64,000 nucleotides of DNA, taken from assembly GCA_009783445.1 (NCBI GenBank), contig WRFY01000125.1, positions 1-64,000 on the forward strand, given 5' to 3'. The position numbers and the translations under genes are program-made. Shown here piece by piece: positions 9,996 through 20,134 of this stretch (positions within the stretch are counted from its first letter, which is position 1; each line of letters begins with the position of its first letter). This DNA comes from Candidatus Azobacteroides sp. (GTDB taxonomy: Bacteria > Bacteroidota > Bacteroidia > Bacteroidales > Azobacteroidaceae). The notes beneath the pieces were generated by a model. The model saw only the letters and a program-made list of their open reading frames with translations, made no database searches and was not told the DNA's origin.

Positions 9996-10145
9996 TTTGA
10001 ATATTTTAAAAAGAATAATGCTCAAACAATGGTTCAGGACGCAAAAATACTAAAATTTGCTCAAATTGTGAACACCCTCTTTTTTTCAGACGATCCTTTT
10101 TAAACTTGATCCGAGAGGGATTGTCAAATATTTTTATAAATTGAT

Positions 10146-10153
10146 TATCTTTG
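10146..10153 (+). promoter_or_regulatory. Putative Bacteroidota -7 element (TATCTTTG) upstream of ychF
   Basis: TAnnTTTG match with TTG about 21 nt upstream (10121); motif only. Confidence 0.35.
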
Positions 10154-10258
10154 CACGCACAATCGAACATGAAACAATTTTTCGTTTTTGTTGCGTAGAT
10201 TAAATGGAGAAAGAAAAACATTTATCTGTTTTGATAATAAATATTTTAATTAGTTATA

Positions 10259-11362
10259 ATGGCATTACAATGTGGTATTGTGGGACTTCCCAATGTGGGC
10301 AAATCGACCCTGTTCAATTGTTTGTCGAGCGCGAAAGCGCAAGCGGCCAATTTTCCTTTCTGTACAATCGAACCGAATATCGGCGTTATTACCGTTCCAG
10401 ACGAACGGTTAAATAAATTAGCCGAATTGGTAAATCCTCGGAAAGTGATTCCAGCTACGGTCGAAATTGTAGATATAGCCGGATTGGTGAAAGGCGCAAG
10501 TCAGGGAGAAGGTTTAGGCAATCAGTTTCTGGCCAATATCCGCGAAACAGATGCTATGTTGCATGTCTTGCGTTGCTTCGACGACGATAATGTCGTGCAT
10601 GTAGACGGCTCGGTCGATCCCGTGCGTGACAAAGAAATCATTGATTATGAGCTACAATTGAAAGATTTGGAAACGGTCGAATCGCGTATTGCCAAAGTAC
10701 AAAAACAGGCGCAAACGGGAGGGGATAAGCAGGCAAAAATTGTCTGGGAGGTTCTGCTGAAATACAAAACGGTTTTGGAACAAGGAAAGCCTGCGCGAAC
10801 CGCTCAATTAATCAATAAAGACGAACAAAAAGTGGCGCGCGAACTTTTCTTGTTGACAAACAAACCGGTACTTTATGTTTGCAATGTAGACGAAGCTTCG
10901 GCTTGTAAGGGAAACAAATATACGAAGGCCGTTTACGAAGCCATCCGCGAAGAAGGGGCTAAGTTACTGATCGTAGCAGCCAAAATCGAGTCCGATATCG
11001 CAGGTTTCGAAACTTACGAAGAACGCGAATTGTTCCTAAACGAATTGGGTTTGAAAGAATCTGGAGTAAGCCGTTTGATCAAAGCGGCTTATAATTTATT
11101 GAACTTGGAAACTTTCTTTACGGCAGGTCCGCAAGAGGTGCGTGCATGGACTTATCTGAAAGGAAGTAAAGCTCCTCAATGTGCAGGCATTATCCATACT
11201 GACTTCGAAAAGGGTTTTATCCGTGCCGAAGTTATCAAATACAGCGACTATGTAGCATTAGGATCGGAAAGCGCTTGCAAGGAAGCGGGAAAAATGAATA
11301 TCGAAGGAAAAGATTATATTGTAGCGGATGGAGATATCATGCATTTTCGTTTCAACGTATGA
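10259..11362 (+). CDS. ychF: Redox-regulated GTPase/ATPase YchF
   Basis: [19 protein letters not shown]-terminal TGS domain ([32 protein letters not shown]). Confidence 0.96.
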   Translation: MALQCGIVGLPNVGKSTLFNCLSSAKAQAANFPFCTIEPNIGVITVPDERLNKLAELVNPRKVIPATVEIVDIAGLVKGASQGEGLGNQFLANIRETDAMLHVLRCFDDDNVVHVDGSVDPVRDKEIIDYELQLKDLETVESRIAKVQKQAQTGGDKQAKIVWEVLLKYKTVLEQGKPARTAQLINKDEQKVARELFLLTNKPVLYVCNVDEASACKGNKYTKAVYEAIREEGAKLLIVAAKIESDIAGFETYEERELFLNELGLKESGVSRLIKAAYNLLNLETFFTAGPQEVRAWTYLKGSKAPQCAGIIHTDFEKGFIRAEVIKYSDYVALGSESACKEAGKMNIEGKDYIVADGDIMHFRFNV

Positions 11363-11390
11363 ATTTTTATTTTATTAAAACTATATTTAT

Positions 11391-12284
11391 ATGAAAAAAA
11401 GATTAATTGTATCATTTTGTCTGCTAAGCGGACTTTTTTTCTGTGTCCAAGCGCAAGAAATTAAAACTACAGTCGACAACTTGGCTGCCTATCATGCAAA
11501 AGCGGATTCCATCCAAGGATGGAAGAAATCCGGGCTCATTGGCATTACTTTCGGTCAAACCGCATTGAGTAATTGGGCGGCAGGAGGCGACAATACGGTT
11601 TCGGGAGATTTTTTCCTCAATTTATCAGCTAATTACCTGAAAAATCAATGGTTTTGGGACAACAATCTTTCGCTTCAATACGGCATGATTTCTTCTTCTG
11701 CCTATGATTACTGGCAGAAAAGCGCCGATAAAATCAATTTTGCTTCGATCGGAGGTCGGAAATTTTCGGATAAATGGGCGTTTGCACTCTTGCTGAATTT
11801 CAATACGCAATTTGCCAGAGGATACGACTATGGAAAGAGTAAAGACGTCTATATTTCTACATTCATGGCTCCGGCCTATCTGGACATGGCATTGGGTTTT
11901 ACTTACAAGCCCAACCCAAAATATACGATATTCCTTTCGCCTTTGGCCGAAAGAGCGATCTTTGTACTCGACGATTCTCTGTCCAATGCAGGCGCTTTAA
12001 GCGACCCCGGAAAAAAAGTCAAATGGGAAACGGGCGCCTACATCAAGGCTACTACCAATCAGGAGATACTCCAAAATCTCAGTCTGATTTCTTCACTGGA
12101 TTTATTTACTCCTTATAATAAGGACTTTGGAAATGTAGACCTCAACTGGGATTTGTTGCTCAACTATAAACTAACCAAATTGTTAACAGCTACGGTGAGT
12201 ACCACGCTCCGTTACTATGACAATGAAATTAAAAAAGTACAGTTCAAAGAGATTTTAGGCTTGGGACTCACGGTTAATTTTTAA
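11391..12284 (+). CDS. DUF3078 domain-containing protein
   Basis: Signal peptide; GWKKSGLIGITFGQTALSNWAAGGDNTVSG is typical of Bacteroidota DUF3078 proteins. Confidence 0.8.
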   Translation: MKKRLIVSFCLLSGLFFCVQAQEIKTTVDNLAAYHAKADSIQGWKKSGLIGITFGQTALSNWAAGGDNTVSGDFFLNLSANYLKNQWFWDNNLSLQYGMISSSAYDYWQKSADKINFASIGGRKFSDKWAFALLLNFNTQFARGYDYGKSKDVYISTFMAPAYLDMALGFTYKPNPKYTIFLSPLAERAIFVLDDSLSNAGALSDPGKKVKWETGAYIKATTNQEILQNLSLISSLDLFTPYNKDFGNVDLNWDLLLNYKLTKLLTATVSTTLRYYDNEIKKVQFKEILGLGLTVNF

Positions 12285-12319
12285 CGCAAACCAGATAAAA
12301 TTTATTTCATCAGATTCGA

Positions 12320-14215
12320 ATGAAGAGGCTTTACATTTTTGTATTAAAAACATTTTTACCTTTATTATTGGCAACTTTCAGTATTTGCCTTTTCATTCTC
12401 TTGATGCAATTTTTATGGCGATATGTCAACGACATGGTTGGAAAAGGGGTTAGCATAGGCGTTCTCGGCGAAATGTTTTTTTATGCCTCTCTTTCTTCCA
12501 TTCCGTTGGCTTTGCCCTTATCAATCTTGCTCGCCTCTTTGATGACTTTCGGCAGTTTGGCGGAACATTTGGAGTTGTTGGCCATAAAAGCTTCCGGAAC
12601 ATCCCTGATCCGGATCATGAAACCGCTGATTTATTCCGCCGTGGCAATTGCCTTTATTTCTTTCGTTTTCCAAAACAATATTGTTCCGAAAGCGCAAATG
12701 AAAATGTACACGATATTGGTTTCCCTCCGACAAAAATCGCCGGAATTGGATATTCCGGAAGGCTCTTTTTACAAGGAAATTACAGGTTATAACGTGTACG
12801 TTCGGCACAAAGATAAAAAAGGAGGAATGCTCCGCAACATGATGATCTACGATTATTCCAAGGGTTTTGAAAATGCCGCTGTGATTGTAGCCGATTCGGG
12901 GCAATTGAATGTATCGGCCGATAAAAAATACCTGGTTTTAACGCTCTATAGCGGAGAATCATTTGAAAATCTGGGAACCCGTAGAACCAGAAACGTAAAC
13001 GAAAAAATTCCGTATCGACGCGAAACTTTTGTGTTGCGCGATATTTTGATTTCGTTCGATACCAATTTCAATATGGCAGACGAATCAATCATGGGAGGTC
13101 GCGACATCAGCAAAAGCATAAAGGAATTAACCACTTTCATCGATTCTACCGCTCAACGACGGGACAGTACAAACCGCGAAACGGCTGTCCGGTTCAAGCA
13201 AAATGTTTACGAGAACACTTTCAAGGGGACGAAAGATTTCTCGTCGGGAAGAAAACCCGTCAGCGATTCCTTATTTCGGCAAGGATTCAAAATCTATTTC
13301 AATCGACTGAATGTAGATAATAAAATTCGTTACCTGCAACAAGCCAAAAGCAAGGTAGACCAAGTTCAATCGGATTACAACATTGTCATGCACTGGCAAT
13401 CGGAAGAGCAGAGACAATTGCGATCGCACAGCGTTCAATTATACAACCGGTTTTCGTTGGCTTTGTCCTGTATTCTTTTCTTTTTCATCGGCGCTCCTCT
13501 GGGCGCTATCATTCGAAAAGGGGGCTTGGGATTACCTACCGTGATCTCGGTTTTGCTCTTTATCCTGTATTATGTCACAGACAATTTTGGTTCGAAAATG
13601 GCGAAACAGGGCGTATGGCCGATTGGAGAAGGCGTATGGCTCAGCTCGGTTGTGTTGGCTTCGCTGGGCGCTTTCCTTACCTACAAAGCGGCCAACGATT
13701 CTACCATCCTCGATCTGGAGGCATGGAATATGTTCTTCCAGCGGATTATAGGGAAAAGAGAACTCCGGAATTACTCCCGAAAGGAAGTGATTATGACTCC
13801 GCCCGACTATCAGGCAGACCAAGAAAAGATGCTTCAATGGAATGAACAAGCGAAAGAATATCTCAAAAATCACAAAAAACCGATATTCTATCTATCTTTC
13901 TGGAAAAAAGGATTTACGGATACGGAGTTGAATCATTTGGTCGAAACGCAGGAAAGTATAATTGACGATTTGCTCAATTCGGAAGAAGTATTAGTGATCG
14001 GAAAATTGATGGATTATCCAGTCATTCGACCGCTTCAGTGGAAATTTTCAGACCGGAAATTTATTCGATGGTTTTGCGGAATTGTTTTCCCCATTGGCAT
14101 CATCATTTACGTGATAGCCATTCTGAAACAAAAACAGTTGAACAACGATCTAATCGTCAGCTGCAAAGTAAATGAACGTTTAATAGAAGAATTTGCAAAT
14201 CAATTGTATGAATAA
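12320..14215 (+). CDS. LptF/LptG (YjgP/YjgQ) family permease
   Basis: N-terminal TMs (LYIFVLKTFLPLLLATFSICLFILLMQFLWRYVNDMVGKG) and C-terminal TMs (FSLALSCILFFFIGAPLGAIIRKGGLGLPTVISV). Confidence 0.88.
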   Translation: MKRLYIFVLKTFLPLLLATFSICLFILLMQFLWRYVNDMVGKGVSIGVLGEMFFYASLSSIPLALPLSILLASLMTFGSLAEHLELLAIKASGTSLIRIMKPLIYSAVAIAFISFVFQNNIVPKAQMKMYTILVSLRQKSPELDIPEGSFYKEITGYNVYVRHKDKKGGMLRNMMIYDYSKGFENAAVIVADSGQLNVSADKKYLVLTLYSGESFENLGTRRTRNVNEKIPYRRETFVLRDILISFDTNFNMADESIMGGRDISKSIKELTTFIDSTAQRRDSTNRETAVRFKQNVYENTFKGTKDFSSGRKPVSDSLFRQGFKIYFNRLNVDNKIRYLQQAKSKVDQVQSDYNIVMHWQSEEQRQLRSHSVQLYNRFSLALSCILFFFIGAPLGAIIRKGGLGLPTVISVLLFILYYVTDNFGSKMAKQGVWPIGEGVWLSSVVLASLGAFLTYKAANDSTILDLEAWNMFFQRIIGKRELRNYSRKEVIMTPPDYQADQEKMLQWNEQAKEYLKNHKKPIFYLSFWKKGFTDTELNHLVETQESIIDDLLNSEEVLVIGKLMDYPVIRPLQWKFSDRKFIRWFCGIVFPIGIIIYVIAILKQKQLNNDLIVSCKVNERLIEEFANQLYE

Positions 14216-14261
14216 ACCGACGTTTTTTCAATAAATAATAGATATATAGATTGATTATAAT

Positions 14262-15470
14262 ATGAAATTAAACACGATAGAAGAAGCAATAGAAGATTTT
14301 CGCGAAGGTAAATTCCTGATTATAGTCGACGATGAAGATCGCGAAAATGAGGGTGATTTTGTGATTGCCGCGGAAAAAGTTACTCCAGAAAAAATCAATT
14401 TCATGATGACTTTCGGTCGGGGCGTACTCTGTGCGCCAATTACGGAAGAGCGCTGCAAAGAATTGGATTTGGAAATGCAAGTTTCAAAAAACACGTCCAT
14501 TTTCGACACGCCTTTTACGATCACCGTCGACAAATTGGGCGGAGGATGTACTACAGGCGTTTCGATGTTTGACCGTTCAGAAACGATCCGAGCGTTGGCT
14601 TCTCCTGAAACTAAACCCGAAGATTTAGGCCGCCCCGGACATATCAACCCTTTGCAGGCGCGCAACCGAGGCGTTTTGAAGCGAGCCGGACATACGGAAG
14701 CCACAGTCGATATGGCTATTTTGGCCGGATTGTATCCGGCGGGAGCGCTCATCGAAATTATCAACGAAGACGGAACAATGGCTCGCCTCCCGCAATTACT
14801 GAAAATTTCTCAAAAATTCGACATTAAAATTATCAGCATCAAAGATTTGATCAGTTATCGCCTGAAATACGAATCGTTGGTGGAAAAAGGAGAAATGGTC
14901 TGTATGCCTACAAAATACGGTCATTTTCAATTGATTCCTTTCCGACAAAAATCCAACGGACTGGAACACATCGCTTTGATCAAAGGCGAGTGGGACAAGA
15001 ACGAACCGGTTTTAATCCGGATGCATTCGTCTTGCCTCACCGGCGACACCTTCGGATCTTTGCGGTGCGAATGTGGAGAACAACTTCACAAGGCAATGGA
15101 AATGATTGAAAAAGAAGGAAAAGGAGCTGTCGTGTATCTGAATCAGGAAGGCAGGGGAATCGGATTGATGGACAAAATGAGAGCTTACAAATTGCAAGAA
15201 CAGGGTTTTGATACCGTGGACGCCAATCTCCATCTGGGTCACGATTCCGATGAAAGGGAATATGGCGTAGGCGCGCAAATCTTGCGGGAAATCGGCGTTT
15301 CTAAAATCCGTTTGATTACCAATAATCCTGTTAAAAGAGCTGCTTTGGAAGGTTACGGATTGGAAATTGTCGAAAACGTTCCCATTGAAATAGAACCCAA
15401 CCCATATAACGAAGCTTACCTTCGAACGAAAAAGGAAAAAATGGGTCATACCTTAAGAAATATCAAGTAA
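14262..15470 (+). CDS. ribBA: Bifunctional 3,4-dihydroxy-2-butanone-4-phosphate synthase / GTP cyclohydrolase II
   Basis: [13 protein letters not shown] (DHBP synthase) plus [23 protein letters not shown] and GRGIGLMDK (GTP cyclohydrolase II). Confidence 0.95.
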   Translation: MKLNTIEEAIEDFREGKFLIIVDDEDRENEGDFVIAAEKVTPEKINFMMTFGRGVLCAPITEERCKELDLEMQVSKNTSIFDTPFTITVDKLGGGCTTGVSMFDRSETIRALASPETKPEDLGRPGHINPLQARNRGVLKRAGHTEATVDMAILAGLYPAGALIEIINEDGTMARLPQLLKISQKFDIKIISIKDLISYRLKYESLVEKGEMVCMPTKYGHFQLIPFRQKSNGLEHIALIKGEWDKNEPVLIRMHSSCLTGDTFGSLRCECGEQLHKAMEMIEKEGKGAVVYLNQEGRGIGLMDKMRAYKLQEQGFDTVDANLHLGHDSDEREYGVGAQILREIGVSKIRLITNNPVKRAALEGYGLEIVENVPIEIEPNPYNEAYLRTKKEKMGHTLRNIK

Positions 15471-15481
15471 AGAATCATAGT

Positions 15482-15540
15482 TCGTAGGAAACTGAGAATG
15501 TTCAAAAAAATCTTTTTGAAAGCGCCCTCAGTTCCTACGA
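15482..15540. terminator. Bidirectional terminator-like stem-loop between convergent genes
   Basis: TCGTAGGAAACTGAG (15482-15496) pairs with CTCAGTTCCTACGA (15527-15540), one bulged A; inner TTCAAAAA/TTTTTGAA. Confidence 0.6.
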
Positions 15541-16773
15541 TGGTCGAAAAGGTATAACACTAAGTAGGTTAAGGTGCGATAAATTGGAGCAATCGTATTG
15601 ATGCAATCCGTTGTCGGATATTACGATTACTACGTTATTGGAAGAAACGATATCATATCCATCTATTTCATTGTAATGTGTTATTAACTGAGAATTCAAA
15701 GCGTTAGGATTAGACAAGTTGAAAATTTTCAAACCGTCGTCGCACACAAATAAAACGTCCTTATTCACCAGCATGCCTTTGGGATTATACATTGGGTAAG
15801 AAGCAATCTGAGCGGGTTGGTACGCATCGCTCATATCCAGTACAATCAATTCATTGGACTTCTGTCCGCACTGATTGCCCACGCGAATAGTTACATAAGC
15901 CAAGGTATCGTTCATTGCTATCGGATTGCAATCATATATGTGCATGACTTGCGAACACAAAACGGGATTGAGAGGCTCTTGCAGCGAATAAATCAGCAAA
16001 CCAAAAGAGGTTCCAATAAACATCTTATCTTGATAAGAAAAAACAGTTTCTACATGATTGCTAATATAAATATTTCCCTCCACCTTCCGTGGCGTTCCAG
16101 TAGAGAGGTCAATGATGCTCATCTGATTGTTTATCACCGCATAGAGATAAGTATCGTGTAAGGCAAAGCGCGACATAGATTCAAGCCCTTCGCCTGATTT
16201 CGCGATCAGGGAAGGATGGCTCTCACTCGAATCGGCGCCGTACGGGATTTCGTCGATTCTTTCTGTGAACAGCCATCCAACCACTACCTGATCGTTTTCA
16301 ATTCCTTCGATACATAAACTGTAATCGTAGTCATATTCATTATCGATGACAGGAAAAGCATCTGGAAAAATATTTTCGACCCGCCCCTTTAGTACCGGTA
16401 GGGAAGGATTGGATAAATCGAACCACACCAAATCTGTATACGAATCGGCGTACAGAAATTGATTGCGAATGATCAAATCACGATTCCCCATCAGCCGGAT
16501 AAAGCCTATATTTTGCGGGTTGGAAGGATTGGCATTGTTTATGATATGGATTCCTTCATTCGGTTCGGATATATATAGATAAGCCTCATAACTCCCTATT
16601 TTCCCATAGGTTTTCAATTCCTGCGGTTGAGAAGTTACTTTTACCGAATTGCGGAATTCTTCACGCGTAATAAAAACCGGCTCATTCACATTATAAGATA
16701 GCACTTGATAGGAAGTGTACTCGCATCCTGTCAATAAGCCGGTTAGCAAAAACAAAAAAACTATCTTTCTCAT
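15535..16773 (-). CDS. LVIVD repeat-type lipoprotein
   Basis: Lipobox-like signal (FLFLLTGLLTGC) and repeated beta-propeller segments (YLYISEPNEGIHIINNANPSNPQNIGFI). Confidence 0.7.
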   Translation of the reverse strand: MRKIVFLFLLTGLLTGCEYTSYQVLSYNVNEPVFITREEFRNSVKVTSQPQELKTYGKIGSYEAYLYISEPNEGIHIINNANPSNPQNIGFIRLMGNRDLIIRNQFLYADSYTDLVWFDLSNPSLPVLKGRVENIFPDAFPVIDNEYDYDYSLCIEGIENDQVVVGWLFTERIDEIPYGADSSESHPSLIAKSGEGLESMSRFALHDTYLYAVINNQMSIIDLSTGTPRKVEGNIYISNHVETVFSYQDKMFIGTSFGLLIYSLQEPLNPVLCSQVMHIYDCNPIAMNDTLAYVTIRVGNQCGQKSNELIVLDMSDAYQPAQIASYPMYNPKGMLVNKDVLFVCDDGLKIFNLSNPNALNSQLITHYNEIDGYDIVSSNNVVIVISDNGLHQYDCSNLSHLNLLSVIPFRPS

Positions 16774-16787
16774 TATCAATTTTAATT

Positions 16788-18044
16788 CTACCAAGTATAC
16801 CTGATCCCTCCATTCACTCCCCATGTTAAAGGATGAACGGTTCGTATGTTATAAGGCTGATTATTATCCAAATAATAACTAACCTGAGGTTCCAAATAAA
16901 GACTGTAATTTTTTACAATATTATAATCGATCCCTATAGCGACATTCACAGACCATTGCAGTCCTTTTATTTTTTCGTCGGAAGAGGTATCTATCGACAT
17001 GTTGGTATTGCTGTCGTATCGCGTTTGACTATAATGCGACAATAATCCTTTTTCCACCATAAAACCACCCGAAGCATACACTTCCCACTTCGAACGATTG
17101 CCTTGAAAAGGCGAAACAACCAAATAGAGCGGTATACCCAAGTAATGAAGTTCCAGACTTGCTCTCCGTTGCGGAATTTTGTTTTCAAATTTAGAATACA
17201 AATAAGAGTAGACCAAGCCGCTTTCGATCGATAAATGGTTGCTCAATCCCCGCCGAACGCTCAATCCAAACGAAAGAGGCGGATAGTGAGTGATCTGAGC
17301 AAAATCGTCGGGAGTAAACAATTCATTTTCCAACTGAGAAGGAGCGTTTTGCGAGATAATACTCGATCGCAATAAGCCTCCATTGTTCTCTTCGTTGAAA
17401 CGAAGGCCATCGTTCATTGCCAGCAGATTGGTTCCTGAACCCGCACGAAGGCCAAAACTTTTGTGCAATTGTTTTTTATGCGGCAATGATAAATTTTGCT
17501 GATATTCGTTCTCGTTTAAAGCCGCATTTTCTTCTTTCCGCGAAAAATATTCCGGATTAGAAAAATGCTCCGGATTCATGGATTCAATTTTAGCTATCGG
17601 TTGCGTTTCTTGCGCTGGCGTTTCAGTGATTAGGGGCAAATGGTCTTTGCCTTCTTCTCCTATATCAGATGGGGAAAAAACAGAGGTTTCTCCACTTCTT
17701 CCGATTGAGTTTTTCCGTGCCTGTACCGGTTGAGTTTGGAGACTTGAAAGCTCATCAGATAATAGAACTTTTTTATCCAATATTTCCGCTGTAACTTTTT
17801 TCTCATTATCGGGTAATTGTATTGCTGTTTCATCGTATATTAAATGTTTATTAAATGGAAATATGAGCCACACTAAAGCAATGGACGCAGCAACCGCCGC
17901 TCCTCCAATCCACGACAGCCAAAGTTTTTTCTTTGCACGCGCGGCCAATCGTTTTTCAATCTCATTCCACGCGCCCTCGTCCACTGGTAAAGCGTAACTC
18001 TTTAGTTTCTCTTTTATAATATGTTCAAAATGGTCGTTACTCAT
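16788..18044 (-). CDS. Anti-sigma-like/outer membrane beta-barrel hybrid protein
   Basis: N-terminal cytosolic segment (MSNDHFEHIIKEKLKSYALPVDEGAWNEIEKRL), one TM (LSWIGGAAVAASIALVWLIFPF), low-complexity linker, C-terminal porin-like barrel ending in WGVNGGIRYTW; next to ECF sigma. Confidence 0.7.
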   Translation of the reverse strand: MSNDHFEHIIKEKLKSYALPVDEGAWNEIEKRLAARAKKKLWLSWIGGAAVAASIALVWLIFPFNKHLIYDETAIQLPDNEKKVTAEILDKKVLLSDELSSLQTQPVQARKNSIGRSGETSVFSPSDIGEEGKDHLPLITETPAQETQPIAKIESMNPEHFSNPEYFSRKEENAALNENEYQQNLSLPHKKQLHKSFGLRAGSGTNLLAMNDGLRFNEENNGGLLRSSIISQNAPSQLENELFTPDDFAQITHYPPLSFGLSVRRGLSNHLSIESGLVYSYLYSKFENKIPQRRASLELHYLGIPLYLVVSPFQGNRSKWEVYASGGFMVEKGLLSHYSQTRYDSNTNMSIDTSSDEKIKGLQWSVNVAIGIDYNIVKNYSLYLEPQVSYYLDNNQPYNIRTVHPLTWGVNGGIRYTW

Positions 18045-18094
18045 TTCTTTTGCAATTCATTTTCATCTATCCTTTTTGTTATAAAATGGATTTT

Positions 18095-18652
18095 TCATCC
18101 TTTTTGTCCGTATAGTTTTTTTATTTTTACTTGAAGCAATTGTTTTGCACGCGTAAATTGCGACCGCGAAGACGATTCTTCAATGTTCAGCAATTGCCCT
18201 ATTTCACTGTGCGAATATCCTTCTACCGCATACATATTGAAAACCGTTTTCAAACCGAACGGAAGTTCATTCACACATCGAAGAATTTCATCAGCCGAAA
18301 GCTGTTCAACTACCTCTGGATCCACCTGATCGTCTGTTTCCTCATAATCATCCAGCCTCACGCTTGAGCGGAACTCTTTCGTACTTCGCAAATATTCAAG
18401 AGCCGACATGATAAATATCTTTTTCATCCACCCTTCGAAAGAACCCGCTCCGGAATAGTCCTTGATTTTAGTAAAAACCTTAATGAATCCCTCCTGTAAT
18501 ATATCCCGGGCGGCTTCTTTCTCATTTACATAACGGACGCAAATTCCCAACATCGCCGGAGCATAAAGTTCATACAATTTTTTCCTTGCCCATGAGTTAT
18601 TCCCTTTACATCCTGCAATTATTACTTGTTGGTCAGACTCAAGATTGTCCAT
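18095..18652 (-). CDS. RNA polymerase ECF-type sigma-70 factor
   Basis: ARDILQEGFIKVFTKIKDYSGAGSFEGWMKKIF (region 2) and YSHSEIGQLLNIEESSSRSQFTRAKQLL (region 4). Confidence 0.92.
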   Translation of the reverse strand: MDNLESDQQVIIAGCKGNNSWARKKLYELYAPAMLGICVRYVNEKEAARDILQEGFIKVFTKIKDYSGAGSFEGWMKKIFIMSALEYLRSTKEFRSSVRLDDYEETDDQVDPEVVEQLSADEILRCVNELPFGLKTVFNMYAVEGYSHSEIGQLLNIEESSSRSQFTRAKQLLQVKIKKLYGQKG

Positions 18653-18760
18653 TTATATTATAGATGAAAAAAGATGGAAAAACGCTGCATTGAAAACGAT
18701 TTTTTATTGTTTTTTAACAAAAAATGAAAATAAGCTTCAATGTATCCGGAATAAAAGTCT

Positions 18761-19537
18761 TCACAAAATAGTTTCCTTATAAATAGATTCGCTCAATATC
18801 CGGTATAATTCTTGTCGATCCGGATAGTCCCTAAGCATTTCTAAATGCTTATCAATCATATTTTTATCATTTCTTACCGCCGGTCCGGTCTGTGCCAGTA
18901 TGGGAGGCATTTCTTCCACTTTGGCTGCGGTCTCCCGAATCAAAGGGATCAATACGTCGAAAGGTAAATCGTGCTCTTCCAATATCCGGGCAGCGACAGT
19001 ATACAGGTAGTTGGTAAAATTGCAAGCAAAGACCGCAGCCAAATGCAATTGCCGCCGTTTTTCGGAAGATAGCCGAATGACTTGATCGGAAAAAGTCGAA
19101 GCCATTTTTTCCACTTGGTTTTCATCGTCTCGATTGTTGGCTTCGATAAAAATAGGAATATTTTCGAACGAAACTGCCCGCGTTTTACTAAATGTCTGTA
19201 AAGGATAGATAACGCCGTATCGGTCGAAATATCCGGCAAAAACGTCCATCGGAACGCTTCCTGAAGTATGCGCCGCCAGTCCTTCCACCGGAGGAAATAC
19301 TTTCACAATTTCCGGCAAAGCGGAATCTTTGACGGCAAAAAGATACAAGTCGGCCTCTCGGACTACATCCTGAATTTGCTGGGTATAGGGAACCTGGAGT
19401 TTTTCTCCTAAAGCCTTTGCCGAATCCAGGGTACGGCTATATACCTGCATCACCGAATAGCCTTTTTCTTGAAACGCCGTTCCCCATTGCGTCGCTACGT
19501 TTCCCGCTCCAATTAATACAACCTCCACCCGAATCAA
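18761..19537 (-). CDS. Rossmann-like and DUF2520 domain-containing protein
   Basis: VVLIGAGNVATQWGTAF N-terminus, HTSGSVPMDVFAGYFDRYGVIYPLQTFSK. Confidence 0.85.
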   Translation of the reverse strand: MIRVEVVLIGAGNVATQWGTAFQEKGYSVMQVYSRTLDSAKALGEKLQVPYTQQIQDVVREADLYLFAVKDSALPEIVKVFPPVEGLAAHTSGSVPMDVFAGYFDRYGVIYPLQTFSKTRAVSFENIPIFIEANNRDDENQVEKMASTFSDQVIRLSSEKRRQLHLAAVFACNFTNYLYTVAARILEEHDLPFDVLIPLIRETAAKVEEMPPILAQTGPAVRNDKNMIDKHLEMLRDYPDRQELYRILSESIYKETIL

Positions 19538-19540
19538 AGT

Positions 19541-20080
19541 TTACTGCATGTAATGCATGGTTCCGATATGAAGCTTCTCCCATTGAAGACTTTCTTCGCT
19601 GTGCGGTTTTTCGGCTTTTGCTTTGTGGCCAATCGCAATCAGGCATTCCACTGCCAAATTTGAAGGTATTTCCAATAAATCTCTGACAAATTGTTCAGAA
19701 TCGTAGCCGTCTGCCCGTTCACGCCCTCGTATTTGTACCCAGCAACTTCCCAATCCCAATTCTTCTGCCTGCAACTGAATATAGGTAGCGGCAATAGCGG
19801 CGTCTTCCACATACGCTTCACTCGCCAGAGGATCGGTCAATACAGCTACCGCCAAAGCGCAATGGGCTACAAACGCAGATCCCACCGATTTACTGGCCGA
19901 TAAATTCTGCAACATCTCTTTGTCCTCCACCAAGACAAATTGCCAGGAACGACTGTTTTTGGAAGAAGGAGACATTAAAGCGGCCTTCATAATTAATTCT
20001 ACCTCCGAAGGCAATAGCGGTTTGTCGGCATATTGTCTGACACTCCTGCGATTAGCGACTAATTCTGCAAAATGGTTCAT
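19541..20080 (-). CDS. Nitroreductase family protein
   Basis: NRRSVRQYADKPLLPSEVELIMKAALMSPSSKNSRSWQFVLVED; AEELGLGSCWVQIRGR. Confidence 0.88.
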   Translation of the reverse strand: MNHFAELVANRRSVRQYADKPLLPSEVELIMKAALMSPSSKNSRSWQFVLVEDKEMLQNLSASKSVGSAFVAHCALAVAVLTDPLASEAYVEDAAIAATYIQLQAEELGLGSCWVQIRGRERADGYDSEQFVRDLLEIPSNLAVECLIAIGHKAKAEKPHSEESLQWEKLHIGTMHYMQ

Positions 20081-20134
20081 TTGAATAATTAATAAATAAT
20101 GATTATTTTTGCGAAAATAAGGTTTTTTGTTTAA

